Below are positions 36,241-47,624 of a DNA stretch of 64,000 bases, in pieces. Numbering within the stretch: the first letter of the stretch is position 1; each line of letters starts with the position of its first letter. The stretch is from Atherix ibis (lineage: Eukaryota; Arthropoda; Insecta; Diptera; Athericidae): NCBI GenBank assembly GCA_958298945.1, contig OY282610.1, positions 40,431,667 through 40,495,666 of the forward strand. The letters run 5' to 3'. The notes beneath the pieces are model-generated. The model saw only the letters and a list, made by a program, of their open reading frames with translations. It searched no databases and had not been told where the DNA came from. A program made the position numbers and the translations under genes.

Positions 36241-37654
36241 GGGGTTATTTTAGGTATTTATTTTTATACTTGAACAATAATATTTAATTTTATAAAGCAC
36301 ATTTCTTTTCACAGGTACCAAAAAGGCGAATCCGAAGACAGTTTACATTTTTTAAGAGTTTTAACCATTTTTATCAGCCAGAAATAGTAATTCAATTTTT
36401 TCTAAAAAAAACAAAACCAAATATCTGCTTACGCATAGAATATTGTGGATATTTTTTTATAGATTATTTTCTATTTGTTTTTCTTATTACTCGTAATATA
36501 ATTAATTTTGCTTTTTTTAATCATTTCTTATAATTACAGGATATCATTTACAATTTTTCGTAAACAAATAAATAAAAAATTATATCTGATAGTCTTCTCT
36601 TTACCGGAGGGATTATCTATGTTAATTCTGCTCAGATTGATTTCATTATAAGAAAAAATGCCTAACTTATTAATTTTAGATTAATAGAAATATCAAACTT
36701 TCGACCTTTCTACAAACAAAAAATAAATGAAAATAGATAAAATTTCTGATTATACAAGTAATTGAATGTCATTGGCAATTTATCAAATTAATTACCCCGA
36801 AAATTGCCGAACATATTCACCCATCCGTGTTCGCATTTCAAATTCATTCACATTGCCTTTCTTATATCAGCCGCCTGCAAATGAAATATTTAAAAATATC
36901 TTCAATAAAAAATATTTATAATAAATTCATGTTTTTTATAAAAAAGGGGGTGAAAAAAATAAAACCGAATTACCCTTAAAAAGAAAGACAATTGCAAATT
37001 GAAACAAACAAAATACGATTATATAAAATGACAAGAAAATATATCTTTTTTATTGTACAAAAAAAAAATAGCGTAAAGAAAAAAAATTATGTATTCGTAA
37101 AAAAATTAGATACAATTTGAGTTGACAGTTTTGAGAAATGGTTTTCCCAACAAACAAAAAAAATTTAGTTACGTAAAGGATAAAAGGTAAAAAATATTCT
37201 ATTATTACCTTGTACTCTGAGTACTATCAAGTCTTCTACTCTAAATAACAAATAATTTTATAGGAAATGAAATTTTTCGTCTATTGTATAACTTTTGTGC
37301 TCATAAAAAAGTCGAAATTATAAAATATTTTATTATTATTTATAAAATGTTGGGGTAACCCCTTTGAATGGCTTTTATATAATTAGGAGTTAACATTAAT
37401 AAAGAAAAAAATTACATTATTTGATCTGAGAAAATTTATTGCACAACAAATATTTATAAATAAATTTTTACTTTATTGGCTTAGCCCCAAAGTTGTAAGC
37501 ATTTTTTGTTTTACATAAACATAATTATATACTCGTAACTGTTATTTTTATTTCATATTTTATATATCGAAACTGTAAAATTGGGAGTAGTTATTATCGT
37601 AGGATTAATTTGTTGTTCTCCGCTGCTCTCTATTATAAATTTATTCGAAAAATT
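36241..37654. other. Non-coding interval
   Basis: AT-rich. A less AT-rich patch at about 36780-36880 shows no recognisable coding or RNA structure. Confidence 0.55.
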
Positions 37655-37770
37655 ATTTCAACGATAATATTTATTAAACAATTAATTATAAAAAACGTTC
37701 TGCTCAGCCATGAGCAATATGTTAAATTGTCTGCAATGCCAACCAAAAGTAGAAATTTTTGTAACAATTC
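37655..37770. repeat. Solo half-unit of the 312-bp satellite
   Basis: It contains tgctcagccatgagcaatat, then 'gccaaccaaaagtagaaat', the same order as in the 31.6-33 kb array, about 4.7 kb away and alone. The flanking 'attaaacaattaattataaaaaac' context also matches the array. Confidence 0.85.
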
Positions 37771-38589
37771 AACTTCCTTGAGTATTTCAACTATAGAAAT
37801 ATGAGATTAGAAGTGATTTTTATAGAATATTTCACTTTTAAATGTTAAATATTACAATTGCTCGAAATTATGCACAATAATTAAATTCATAAATATGAGC
37901 AGAACAAATAAATTATCAGCATAGGAGAACTACTATTAGATTGCATATAATATATTGTTTAGTTTTATTACTGCCCTTGGGAAAATAATAAAAGCAAACA
38001 AAAAACTATTAAATATGCTCAAGCTTGAGCAATTATCTAACTTTTTGCTTGATGCTAGTTTATAAAAATGACAACTTTATCATATTTTCATATTTATAAA
38101 AGTATGAAATTTTCTATAATATACTTAACCGATGAATATGGTTTATCGAAAGATGTTCAAATATCAAACTTTATATCTGATATTGCTTATACGTGAGCTT
38201 ATCATATTATTAATTTTATTTTGAAAAGAAATTTAATCATAACTCAACAAGTTTTTACTTCAAAGTGATAATTTAACATTTATTATGTTTTCATTATTCA
38301 AATTAATTTGCTTTATTTGAAAATGTCTTCATTTTCATAAACGATTTGAAATTTGCTCCAGTTTGAGTATTCAATTATTGAAAATATAAATAAGTTCTTC
38401 TACTCAGAGAGTTTTAGAAAGTTTCAAAATCATAAATAGATTTAAAAAAATATATAATTTTTGAATATTTATTTGATTAAATTCATTTTGAAAAAAAAAT
38501 AATTTGAAAAATGCTCACTCGTCAGCATTTGCTAAATCAGCGGCATTTCATCAATGGTATTCTCTTTAAAATAGTTTATTTGGGCAGCT
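37771..38589. other. Non-coding interval
   Basis: AT-rich. It includes a short perfect palindrome gctcaagcttgagc near 38018 and a tgctcactcgtcagca dyad near 38512. No gene is visible. Confidence 0.55.
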
Positions 38590-38815
38590 ATACACCCTAG
38601 AGGGCATAGTTTCCACTCTTTGAAGCAGTGTTGCAAGGCTTCAACTGATATCGCTTTCAGTTACTTGGTTACACTTTTTTGGATACTATCGTCAGTACAA
38701 AGATGGCATTCTTTTAAATATTTTTTCTACCTTAAGGAATAAAAAAAATCACACAGCCATATATAAGATGAATAGAGGGGCTGGAGAACCACAGGAACCC
38801 TATTTTACAATGCCA
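38590..38815 (-). pseudogene. Mariner transposase C-terminal fragment
   Basis: On the minus strand the order is a degraded SPDLAPCDFF-like stretch, KVEKIFKRMPSLY, EALQHCFKEWK and then GCIAAQ. This matches the C-terminal F..CF.EWK.R..RCIA..GDYFE block of mariner transposases. It is the same lineage as the fragment at 33110-33375. Frameshifts prevent function. Confidence 0.65.
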
Positions 38816-39029
38816 CCTGTTACATGGCCTCGTCCACCAATAATATTGCGGAACCCTGTTTTACAGTGCCACCTGATACGTGTACGCTCCACAATGGTGT
38901 TGTCGTGTTGGATCATCCAAGTAATGTCCCATCTGATGTAAAGAATATTTTCTGAGCCTTTCAAGGACCTATTATAAGATCACACCGCCGACTAGCTCAT
39001 CAGCTTTCGAAGTTGCAAGCTTCCATGCT

Positions 39030-39478
39030 ATTACTTTTTAGTTCTCCAGAAATCATTTATGCCATCAAGAAACCATCAAGAAGGCTCCTTATAATGTTTT
39101 ATCACGCTTAACACAAAATAAGCTTAGTTTTAATTACAAACATATTTAATGGTATCCTGCGCACAACCTAATTTACCTTATTACTCTGGAAATTTACTGT
39201 CATTAAAATGATTCCTAAACCAAATAAATCCTCCTTCTTCCTATAGACCTATTAGCCTCCTACTAATCCTTGGTAAGATTTTTGAAAAATTCCTATTAAA
39301 ACGACTCTACCCAGCCCAGTCCTAGTTAATGAAAAAATTATTTCTGATCACCAATTTGGCTTCCGATCTGAACACTCCACAATCTAGCAATGCCATCGCG
39401 TTGTTGATCACATTGCATCCTCTCTTGAAAGGAAAAAGTATTTCCAAGATGTATTTTTAGATATCTGCTAAGTTTGTA
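39030..39478 (+). pseudogene. Jockey-type reverse transcriptase, first part
   Basis: Translation across frames gives SPEIIYAIKKP, then LITNIFNGILRT, WKFTVIKMIPKPNK, a degraded YRPISLL stretch, and ISDHQFGFRSEHST (about 39345-39380), ending near FLDI, the start of the polymerase A motif. These are the fingers and palm entry of a Jockey-clade RT. The reading then breaks at the mariner at 39479 and resumes with later motifs at 42118, so the flanks look like one interrupted element. The A-motif aspartate region and the FADD box are not preserved between them. Confidence 0.8.
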
Positions 39479-39522
39479 AGGTAACACAGTAAAAATATTT
39501 TTTTTTGCAAAATTTATTTTTA

Positions 39523-40549
39523 TTATTCAACATAGTTGCCTTCGAGGGCGATACAGCGATCTTCCAACTTTTCGATACCATTTTTATAGTACCCTTTCGG
39601 TTTTGCCTCAAAATAGGCCTCAGTTTCGGCAATCACCTTATCATCGGTCTTAAATTTCTTGCCAGCGAGCATTCTCTTGAGGTCTACAAACAGGAAAAAG
39701 TCGCTGGGGGCCAGATCTGGAGAATACGGTGGATAGGGAAGCAATTCGTAGCCCAATTCATTGAGTTTTCATCGACTTGTGACACGGTGCATTGTCTTGG
39801 TGAAACAACACTTTTTTCTTCTTCAAATGGGGCCGTTTCTTAGCGATTTCTTTCTTCAAACGGTCCAATTACGCTATATAATAGTCGCTGTTGATCGTCT
39901 GTCCCTTCTGGAGATAGTCAATGAATAGTATACCATGCGCATCCCAAAATACAGACGCCATCACCTTGCCAGCCGACTGTTGCGTCTTTCCACGCTTTGG
40001 ATTCGGTTCGTCGCTCGCTCTCCACTCTGCCGACTGCCGATTGGACTCTGGAGTATAGTGACGGAGCCATGTTTCACCCATTGTTACATATCGACGCAAA
40101 AATTCGGGTTTATTGCGCTTGAACAGCTCCAAACACTGCTCAGAATCATCAACACGTTGTTGTTTTTGGTCCACAGTGAGCTCACGCGGCACCCACTTTG
40201 CACACAGCTTTAGCATGCCCAAATATTCATGCACGATATGTCCAACACGCTCTTTCGATATCTTCAGAGTCTCAGCTATCTCGCTCAATTTCACTTTACG
40301 GTCATTTAAAATTATTTTGTGGATTTTTTTTATGTTTTCTGCCGTAACCACCTCTTTTGGGCGTCCACTGCGTTCTGCATCAACTGTGCTCGTACGACCA
40401 GTTCGAAATTGACGAAACCAATATTCCACAGTTGAAATAGCTGGAGCAGAGTCCGGATAACGTTTGTCAAACGATGCTTTGGTTTTCACTGTATTTTTTT
40501 TCATCAAGAAGCAATGCTTTATCAATACACGAAATTCGTCTTTATCCAT
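39523..40549 (-). pseudogene. Mariner transposase, irritans-type, inactivated
   Basis: The start MDKDEFRVLIKHCFL at 40549 is the usual irritans-subfamily start; an in-frame Met 11 codons earlier also exists. Then come FRQFRTGRTST, the second helix-turn-helix (ISKERVGHIVHEYLG), WVPREL, and the catalytic region. The first catalytic aspartate is lost: VTMGETW stands where the family has VTMDETW, a one-base change at 40078-40076. A TAA at 39871-39869 stops the frame. HQDNAPCHKS follows in the same frame, a frameshift near 39765 comes next, and YSPDLAPSDFFLF and the C-terminus ALEGNYVE are in the new frame. Similarity to horn-fly-type mariners is strong. Confidence 0.9.
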
Positions 40550-40650
40550 TTTTTTTTCAATAACAAAAGTTGCTTCACTCAAAATGCTTATATCTCACGA
40601 ACCAATCGACCGATTGCTGTCAAATTTTGACAGGAATCATTTGAAGGATG

Positions 40651-40658
40651 GTGTTTTG
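40651..40658. repeat. 8-bp target duplication, left
   Basis: Gtgttttg here and at 42091-42098 exactly flank the inverted-repeat element. Confidence 0.85.
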
Positions 40659-42090
40659 CTTAGATTAAAGAAGTACTGGATAGGCCTCAACACAAAAATT
40701 CTGTCCAAATTTTGTTGGCAATACATTCATAGAACGCACACACGTGCAATACAACAGAAACGGCGTAAATCATTGGGGGCCAATTTAAAAGATCAGTATG
40801 CGATTGAAGCGGTTCGTTTTAAACCATTTTTCATTGGTGATATCATTTACACTTACACGTATGCGTAAAGAAGCAGATTTTTTAATATTGCGGGTCTTGT
40901 TTGATGGAATTAGTTTTGTAAATATGCAATAAAACACAGTATTCTATTTTTAAATATTTATTTATTTATTATGTATTTTGATTTTATTTATTTCACTGTA
41001 AATTATTTATTAAAACAGAATTATAAAGTGTGGAAGAGTATATACAAATAAAAATTGCAAGTTATTTGATTATATGAAAACAATTATGTGTACAAATTTA
41101 AATTAATTTCAAAAATGCAAAATGAATTAAATGAGAAAATGTGATATTTTGTTTATGTTGAAATCAAACAACACCGCAACTTATTAAATATAAATTTTAA
41201 TCTTAAACAAGCATAAGTACCATAGATGGAAAAACCTTAATTAAAATATAAATGTGTGTTTATGAATGGAAATGGTAATTTAAATAGGCATTGTGCATTT
41301 AAATTAAATTAAAAAATAAAGAATTAATTACATAGAACATTACAATACATGATAAGTTAATCGTATACATTAAAAGAAATGCTTTAAAACAAAAATAGAA
41401 AATGAAAAATTTAATGTACTTAAATAATTAATAACTTATATTCTAAAAAAAAATGAAAACAATATTATTTAGTAAATGCATTATAATATGGTCTAATAAA
41501 GCAATCAAAACAAATTTATTTAAATAATAAGCTTACCGAAGAATAAACTTTATTTATTATAACACAATGAAAACAGCAATGGAAAATAGACAGAAAAATT
41601 CGGTCCCTTAAACTTTCTTACACACACTTTATATACACCGGCACTGTACTATTTTATGGTAAACATTGAATTCTCAACATCGGATTCACAAATGACAAAG
41701 CTAACCCCCAAGTCTCCACTTTCATGGAGAATTAAAGTTTTCAAACTCTCCGAAAGTCTACAAAATTGAGGCGGTTTATATTTGATTGATATTTACGAAA
41801 TGTATAATAAACCTAAAATAGAATTCCATTTCGTATTAAAAGATTGTACAAAAAATAAAAATGACCTATCGTTGTATTTAAATTGTATTTTTGTTTCCAG
41901 TAAGTGAATTAAAATAAATATAAATTATGCTTTTGCAATTAAATAAATTTCCATTACGACACATAGATGGCAGTGGGTGTCATGTCTACATAAAAAATTT
42001 TTGACACTCGTATCCCCCTAGTAAATATTTGTACACAAAATTGCGTATACATATACGGTAAGGGCCTATCCAGTACTTCTTTAATCTAAG
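40659..42090. mobile_element. 1432-bp inverted-repeat element, superfamily unknown
   Basis: Both ends begin cttagattaaagaagtactg and match perfectly for 28 bp in inverted orientation. An identical 8-bp gtgttttg flanks each side. The interior is AT-rich and I see no transposase; the only longish frame (into about 40868) has no motif. It looks non-autonomous. Eight-base duplications are typical of hAT and P-type elements, but the CTTAG terminus does not fit the usual hAT end (C/T)A(A/G)NG. It landed in the 5' region of the irritans mariner, so it is younger than that element. Confidence 0.88.
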
Positions 42091-42098
42091 GTGTTTTG
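42091..42098. repeat. 8-bp target duplication, right
   Basis: Gtgttttg, identical to 40651-40658. Confidence 0.85.
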
Positions 42099-42117
42099 TG
42101 ATAATTAAGTAGATTTT

Positions 42118-42770
42118 TGCAAGAGGCACCTTATAAACTTTTCAGCCGAACGTTAGCCATACTTCCTGCCCATACAAATCCTGACATAGCTTCCAACAAT
42201 TTACAATCCCATATCCACAACCTTCAATCCTGGTTTAAGAGATGGATAGTGAGGGTAAATGAACAGAAAAGTGCTCACATTACTTTCACTCTTAGTTAAG
42301 GAAAATCTACTCCTTTATACCTTAATAGCAACATGATTTCACAATATGATAAAGTACGTTATTTAGGATTTTTGCTGGACAAGAGATTAACATGGAACCC
42401 ACCTACTAGACTAAAAAGAGTTGAAGCTAACGGACGTTACCTATAACTCTTTAGACTACTGGATAAACGCTCGACTACTTTTAATATATGTGTAAAATGC
42501 AATTATAAAACCTATTTGGACAATCCAAGATCCTACATAAAATTATTGATGCCCTCTTTTATGTTCATAACAACGTAATACATTGTAATCTAAATGTTCT
42601 CTTTGTTCAGGACCTGTACGAATTTCCTGCTATCCAAAATTTTACTCCCGTTTATCCTATCATCATAATCTATTTGTGAGAGAATTGCCCTGTACAGCGC
42701 TTCCCATAAACACTCATCGGAGATTTAAGAGACAATAGCTTAGACGAATCTAACTTCCATTATGTTAGTT
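42118..42770 (+). pseudogene. Jockey-type reverse transcriptase, last part
   Basis: The clearest frame (from 42117) reads TLAILPAHTNPDIASNNLQ, then LQSWFKRWIVRVNEQKSAH and ITFTLS with a stop. The next part gives KVRYLGFLLDKRLTWNPP. Further on come VIHCNLNVLFV, LFVRELPCTALP and INTHRRFKRQ in shifting frames. This is the thumb and C-terminal end of a Jockey ORF2. It continues the element at 39030-39478 with about 80 codons missing between them. Confidence 0.8.
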
Positions 42771-44040
42771 GGAGAAACGCCGATGGGTGTTTACTCCCAC
42801 TTTATGATACAGAAGATTTTAAATTAAAATGTTATGTAAATCTGCTTCTTACAATACTAATTATAGTTTCAGATAAAAGCAACAAAAAAAAAATTTTCAA
42901 TTATGTTAAATCCGAAAAAATATACTCGTCAATATATAATACAATCAAGGACAAGTGCTAAAATATCGGAATCCCTTAAGGACACTATTCATAAAATAGC
43001 AGGTGTTTTTGAACAGTTACTATTCTATTTGATGATGAAATAATTAAATTATATATCAACGGATATTTGCATGTACAATTTCGAAAAAAAACATGAACAC
43101 TAGAAAAGCTCAGTTCAAACTAGAAAAGCTCAATTAAGGGGATGATGGCATCCGTGAATGAAGTGACAAATACATATGAGTATTACTCGCTAAGTGAGCG
43201 TCCTTAATTGATAAAATAATTTTCTTCAAAAGTCATCTGTAAAATGAGTATTGATTTTCTGTTAGTGGAAGCTTAACAGAAGGGAAAAATATGCCACCAT
43301 AGTTGAAGAGTTATCAAGGTCAGTAACAATATTGATTTTTTTAGGTACAATAAGGGTGTTACCATTTTGACCGCTGTAGAAATCGGAATAATTGGCTCTG
43401 AATATCACGATTCAACTCCATAAGTTCATATTGATCTTATTGGTAGTTTTTGTTGTATAACCATTCAAGTCAAATTTATTTGCAAATACATTAAAAAAGA
43501 GCAAAAAATTGAACTGGTACGGATACGTGCACTTTAAGTAAATATGAAAAGAACCAAACGAAATTCGTTTTTTTCCTGGCAAATTGCCACTTTCACATAA
43601 ACAAATTCAATGTACTCTCAACTGTTTAAGATCTCACAGTGGTATAGTAAGACAAACTTTAATATTAACCAATAAGCTTATAGAAAAATTATCTTAACTC
43701 TTATTTCAAAGTAAAAAAATTATTGATTAATTTTTATATTGTATTTCTGAATAGTTTTAAATCATAAATCAAAATCCCTACAATATTTATGGGCGAATTC
43801 TTAAATTCATTTAAATTTTACCTACTCTTATTATTAATCATCAAATAAGTCTAGCCTTCACAAGTAGTAGTATTATTGATTTTGAAAGTTTTTTTTGTGC
43901 ACAGAAAAAAATTGTTAATACTTTAAACAATCAAGTTTCTTTACTTTTAATACTCGTAAGTTGACTTTACCCACAAAAACAAACATATTGAAATATTATC
44001 ACGTAAAAAGTTATAGTCAAATTTTCCAAATACTATATTT
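42771..44040. other. Non-coding interval
   Basis: Mostly AT-rich. A 19-base word 'aaactagaaaagctca-tt' is tandemly duplicated near 43100-43135. The patch at 43250-43480 is less AT-rich but shows no recognisable protein. Confidence 0.5.
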
Positions 44041-44841
44041 TGGTAAATTCCTATGTCCAATCTGATCCAATACCCTTTGCCATCTTTCTGGCTGATCAGT
44101 ATATCTGTGCCAGTATATCCCATCCAAGCTCTAAAAGCTTTTGCCGAGTGGTCAAACTTATATGTGGTTTCGTATTACCTTTCCTATTGACCAATTGTGG
44201 CATTTTTTCTTTAAGTGAATTATTCAATTTGTCCAACTGATGATAGTACACTTCAGAATTGATTTTTGTGTTGCTCGGTAGAAACTCAAAATAAAAGATT
44301 CCATTGAAATACCACCAAAAAGATAGCATAACCTTTTTTTGATGAATACTGACTTTCGAAGTGCTTTAATCCGAGTCATCTTTTTTACTCCAGGATCATT
44401 TCGTCCCCAGTGATGATACACTTCAAAAATGGATCATTTTCTTAGCGTTTGAGAAGCAAATCACAAACGTCAATGCGTAAGAAGATGAGGAACCCATATG
44501 TCAAGCTTTGAGATTAAACCTATCCGTTTCAAATGATCATGAACGGTTGAATTCGATAAATTTAATCTCTCAGCGATCTCATGAGTTGTTATTTGCCGGT
44601 TTGCATCCATTAATACCTTTATTGTATCTTCATCAGCTTCAACTGGCCTTACAGAACGTGTTGCATCTTCGAGATCGAAATTGCCGGATCGAAATTTTGC
44701 AAATCAGTTTTGGCACAGGCGCTCACTTAGCACATCTTCTCCATACACATCGGATAATTTTTTTCTTGCTTGAAGAGCATTTTTATTTTTTCTATAGTAA
44801 AAAAAATAAATATACCGAAAATTCTGTTTTTCACTTTCCAT
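44041..44841 (-). pseudogene. Mariner transposase, cecropia-like, internally deleted
   Basis: ATG at 44841-44839 starts MESEKQNFRY. Then LSDVYGEDVLSERLCQN meets a TGA where Trp is expected, and FAKFRSGNFDLEDATRS, VEADEDTIKVLMDANRQITT, and a helix-turn-helix follow. The linker is WVPHLLTH. The frame holds a decayed first-aspartate region, LSFWWYFNGIFYFEFLPSNT, NSEVYYHQLDKLN and TRQKLLELGWDIL. The segment with YSPDLA and the third aspartate is gone; RWQRVLDQIG of the C-terminus follows directly at about 44100. WWD.KGI, YYHQLDKL and the RWQ ending resemble the cecropia group. Confidence 0.85.
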
Positions 44842-45000
44842 ATTTAAAAGGGTATCAACCAAAAACTACGAATTTTTTCACAAGTAAGTCTCGCTATGTC
44901 AGCTGTCAAAAAACATAATTATGCGGTTTAAGTGTGAAGTTGATTGTGAAAAAGTACACTTGCGTCCTTTGTTGTGAAAAAAACAAAATTACTTTCCAAA
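44842..45000 (-). mobile_element. Mariner 5' leader and partial terminal repeat
   Basis: The sequence upstream of the transposase start ends with aaaattactttccaa, the inner part of the same terminal repeat seen complete at 63375-63689. The outermost bases are missing before the MITE at 45005. Confidence 0.7.
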
Positions 45001-45004
45001 GCTG

Positions 45005-45385
45005 TCTTCCATTGGGAAAATTTTGCTAGTCATAAGTACTTGGTAGTAGATGCCCAATGGAACGCAAAATTCACTGACAGAAGTAAAATATAACCTCAAA
45101 ATAGTCAACAACAATACTGAGTTTATTCAGCTTGTCAACGTGAAGTGAAGTGAATATGTTTCGTACAACCAAAGTGAATGTGTTTCGTATATAAAAACAA
45201 AAATATGAGACACTTCAACATAACCAACGAACCCGCTAAGCCATCTATTTTCATTTTAGGAACTAAAATCCCCCTACCGTAAATTGCATGCGTAAGTACT
45301 TATGCGATCTACTCATTTCTATTAGCAAGAGCAGCTGCGAATAGCTAGAAGTACTTGTGAGTAGCAAAATTTTCCCAATGGAAGA
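45005..45385. mobile_element. 381-bp MITE with long terminal inverted repeats
   Basis: The left end starts tcttccattgggaaaatttt and the right end, reverse complemented, starts identically; the match continues with few mismatches for about 40 bp. A second copy at 63699 runs off the window. There is no coding capacity. In both places the MITE lies immediately beside the same mariner end. No target duplication could be identified. Confidence 0.88.
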
Positions 45386-45479
45386 AAACTATTATTATTT
45401 TTTTATAGATTAAATATAAAATTTTGTATACGGTAAATTAGAGAACAATTTAACAGTTTCAATATTTTGTTAACTTCCT

Positions 45480-45592
45480 GAAATATTAAAAAAAAAGAAT
45501 TAGCAATTAAGTGTGAAGTTGGTTGTGAAAAAATACAATTAATTCCTCTGCCGGGAAAAAACGAAATTACTTTCCGGACAACCCAATAATAC
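45480..45592 (-). mobile_element. Solo mariner 5' end
   Basis: The stretch 'agtgtgaagttggttgtgaa' followed by 'cgaaattactttccggacaa' and cccaata matches the leader and terminal repeat next to 44841-45000, without any transposase attached. TA follows the last base. Confidence 0.75.
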
Positions 45593-45839
45593 CAATGCTG
45601 ATTTACAGCCAAGGAAAATATGTTGTAGGTAATAATAAAGAAGAAATCCTTTTTTTTTACAAAAAAGAAGTACTATGCCATATCTACCACCACTTCCACC
45701 CCCTCATCCCTTAACCACTCTATTCTAAAAATTATGGTTTTTTGTGCTCCACAAGATTAAAAAAAACCCTAAAGAGAACGTCGTTTTCGATAATATCAAA
45801 AGAAGTGTCACCGAAGAGCTGATGGCGAAAATACAAATA

Positions 45840-45887
45840 AGTCCTCTGTTGGGAAAGAACGAAATTACTTTTCGGACAACCCAATAT
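45840..45887 (-). mobile_element. Solo mariner terminal repeat
   Basis: It reads gaacgaaattacttttcgga then caacccaata, another isolated copy of the same terminal repeat. Confidence 0.7.
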
Positions 45888-46370
45888 TTACTCGTCAATA
45901 GATGGCGTTAATATAAGAATTTCTCGACTTACTTATAGGATGAGTTATTCTTATTGGATTTAAACAAAAATCTTACTAGACACTATGATCGGTTTGTTTA
46001 AGCGTTATTGCCGGTAGATGTCTTTGCTTGCACATTTGATTTCCGAAGGGGTAAAATATTGCCTTTATCAGAGGTTATGTAAATAAGTATTTTCCAACAA
46101 AAAAATTATTTTTATTAATATTAAAATAATTAAATTTTCAAAAAATATTTGTTATATAAAGTTTATAATCCCAATGAATATTGATCGTTTTTTTTTTTTT
46201 TTTGTATCTAAGGTCTCTGAGGCAGAAATCAGATGTAGTATTCTTTGTCTCGTGTAGAGGTATGTTTTGTTTATTGGAGGAAAAATTCGGAGCGTGTCAA
46301 ATTTTTGTGGAGCAAATTTAAATGTTTAAAAAGGTTAAAAATAGAATTTCGGATAGGATTTGTTGATTGA
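45888..46370. other. Non-coding interval
   Basis: A T-run at about 46189-46204 and nothing else I can support. Confidence 0.5.
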
Positions 46371-47170
46371 GCTCATGGGTCTAGGTGGTCTGGGTTAAAA
46401 GATATACATTTAATATATGGAGAATAGTGAGGTCTAGGCCAAGGTTGGTTACTAAAGAGGAAATTATGCGTAACTGCCGTATGCCCAATCAAAAACCAGA
46501 AGAAGAATTTCGGAATGGTTGTTGGGTAAAATGGCTTTTCCATGTTTGGCCAATATGTGTACAGAAATCTTCCACCATTGGGCAACTCCATATGCATGGC
46601 TACTAATATTAAGTGGACTGTCCTTGGCAAGTTAAGATTTTAGTGTTTAGGATGCCAACATGACCGGGAACCCCTATGCAACCGGATCATTCAATGATCA
46701 GCGATTAGCTTTGGCAGCTGACAGACTGTCAGTAAAAATGGCTGTGTTATTATTTTTGTTTTTGATTTAATGTAAGGTCTCTCAGATATAAGCCAGGCGC
46801 CGCAACTATGGGGTCATTTGGTGGTCTGTGAGTGTGTTCATTAAATAATATCGATCTTTGGTTTGTCAGATCGAAATGATATCGATCTTTAGTTTGTTGG
46901 ATCGAGGTGGATAAATTTTATAGAACCAAGACTCAGAAAAAGTATTTTGGGATAAAAAACCTTACCAATAGAGCAAATCTTATTAGAAAACCGATGTTGC
47001 GTAAGGTTACATTCCGTTGGGACTTGAGTGATAGCGTACTTAACGTCACAGGATTGGCAGATGGAAATATTGTAGTTTCGAAAAAGGATATTATATGTGA
47101 GAGCAAAATGTCCTATCCGAAAAATTCCAAGCTGTTTGGCATCTTTCTCGAATAGACTGGTTAGGTGGAC
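46371..47170. other. Unidentified GC-richer region
   Basis: This block is noticeably less AT-rich than its surroundings and has open frames on both strands (for example 46385-46606 and 46907-47155 plus). None shows a recognisable domain. A short word 'gatatcgatctttagtttgt' is tandemly duplicated at about 46848-46905. It could be a decayed transposon, an exon with untranslated sequence, or a regulatory region. Confidence 0.3.
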
Positions 47171-47624
47171 CAAAGTTCCGAACGATGCTGATACAACGTT
47201 CTACGAATAACCGAAGGTACTACAATATTTATCATTTGAGTAGCAGCTGCGATAAGTTAGGAACTACTGTAAACACCGTCAGTTGATCAGACTGCTCGTT
47301 TACCGAATTTCCCACATGACCTGATAGTGAGCCATGTGACCGTATTTACTTATAAATTCAATGATCATTCACATATTTAACAAAAGGTCATGGACCAGTC
47401 ACTGACTCATAATAAATTCATTAATGAACCAAAGTTGATGACCTCTGATGTATGTAGTGAAAATGCATTAAATCTGATGTATTTTAAATTTAGCCATATT
47501 TTTTTAAAGAGTAATTTTCAGATCTTAAATTTACTAAAATTGTTTGTTTTAACTTTTCTTAAAATAACCGTATTTTAGTAAATAATATTATTGAAATTTC
47601 GAGTAAGTTACTCATAGCAAAATA
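47171..47624. other. Non-coding interval
   Basis: No supported gene before the mariner end at 47625. Confidence 0.55.

Larger units (their letters stand above)
39479..42105 (-). mobile_element. Irritans-type mariner, interrupted by another element
   Basis: The left boundary is set by loss of Jockey homology after the TA at 39477-39478. The right boundary is set by return of Jockey homology at about 42118, after removal of the 1.43-kb insert at 40659-42090. The terminal repeats are poorly matched by eye, so both ends are approximate. Confidence 0.7.

Noticed and set aside
40464..40868. 134-codon plus-strand frame
   Set aside because: It crosses the mariner leader and the left end of the inverted-repeat element; no motif and no continuity beyond the insertion border.
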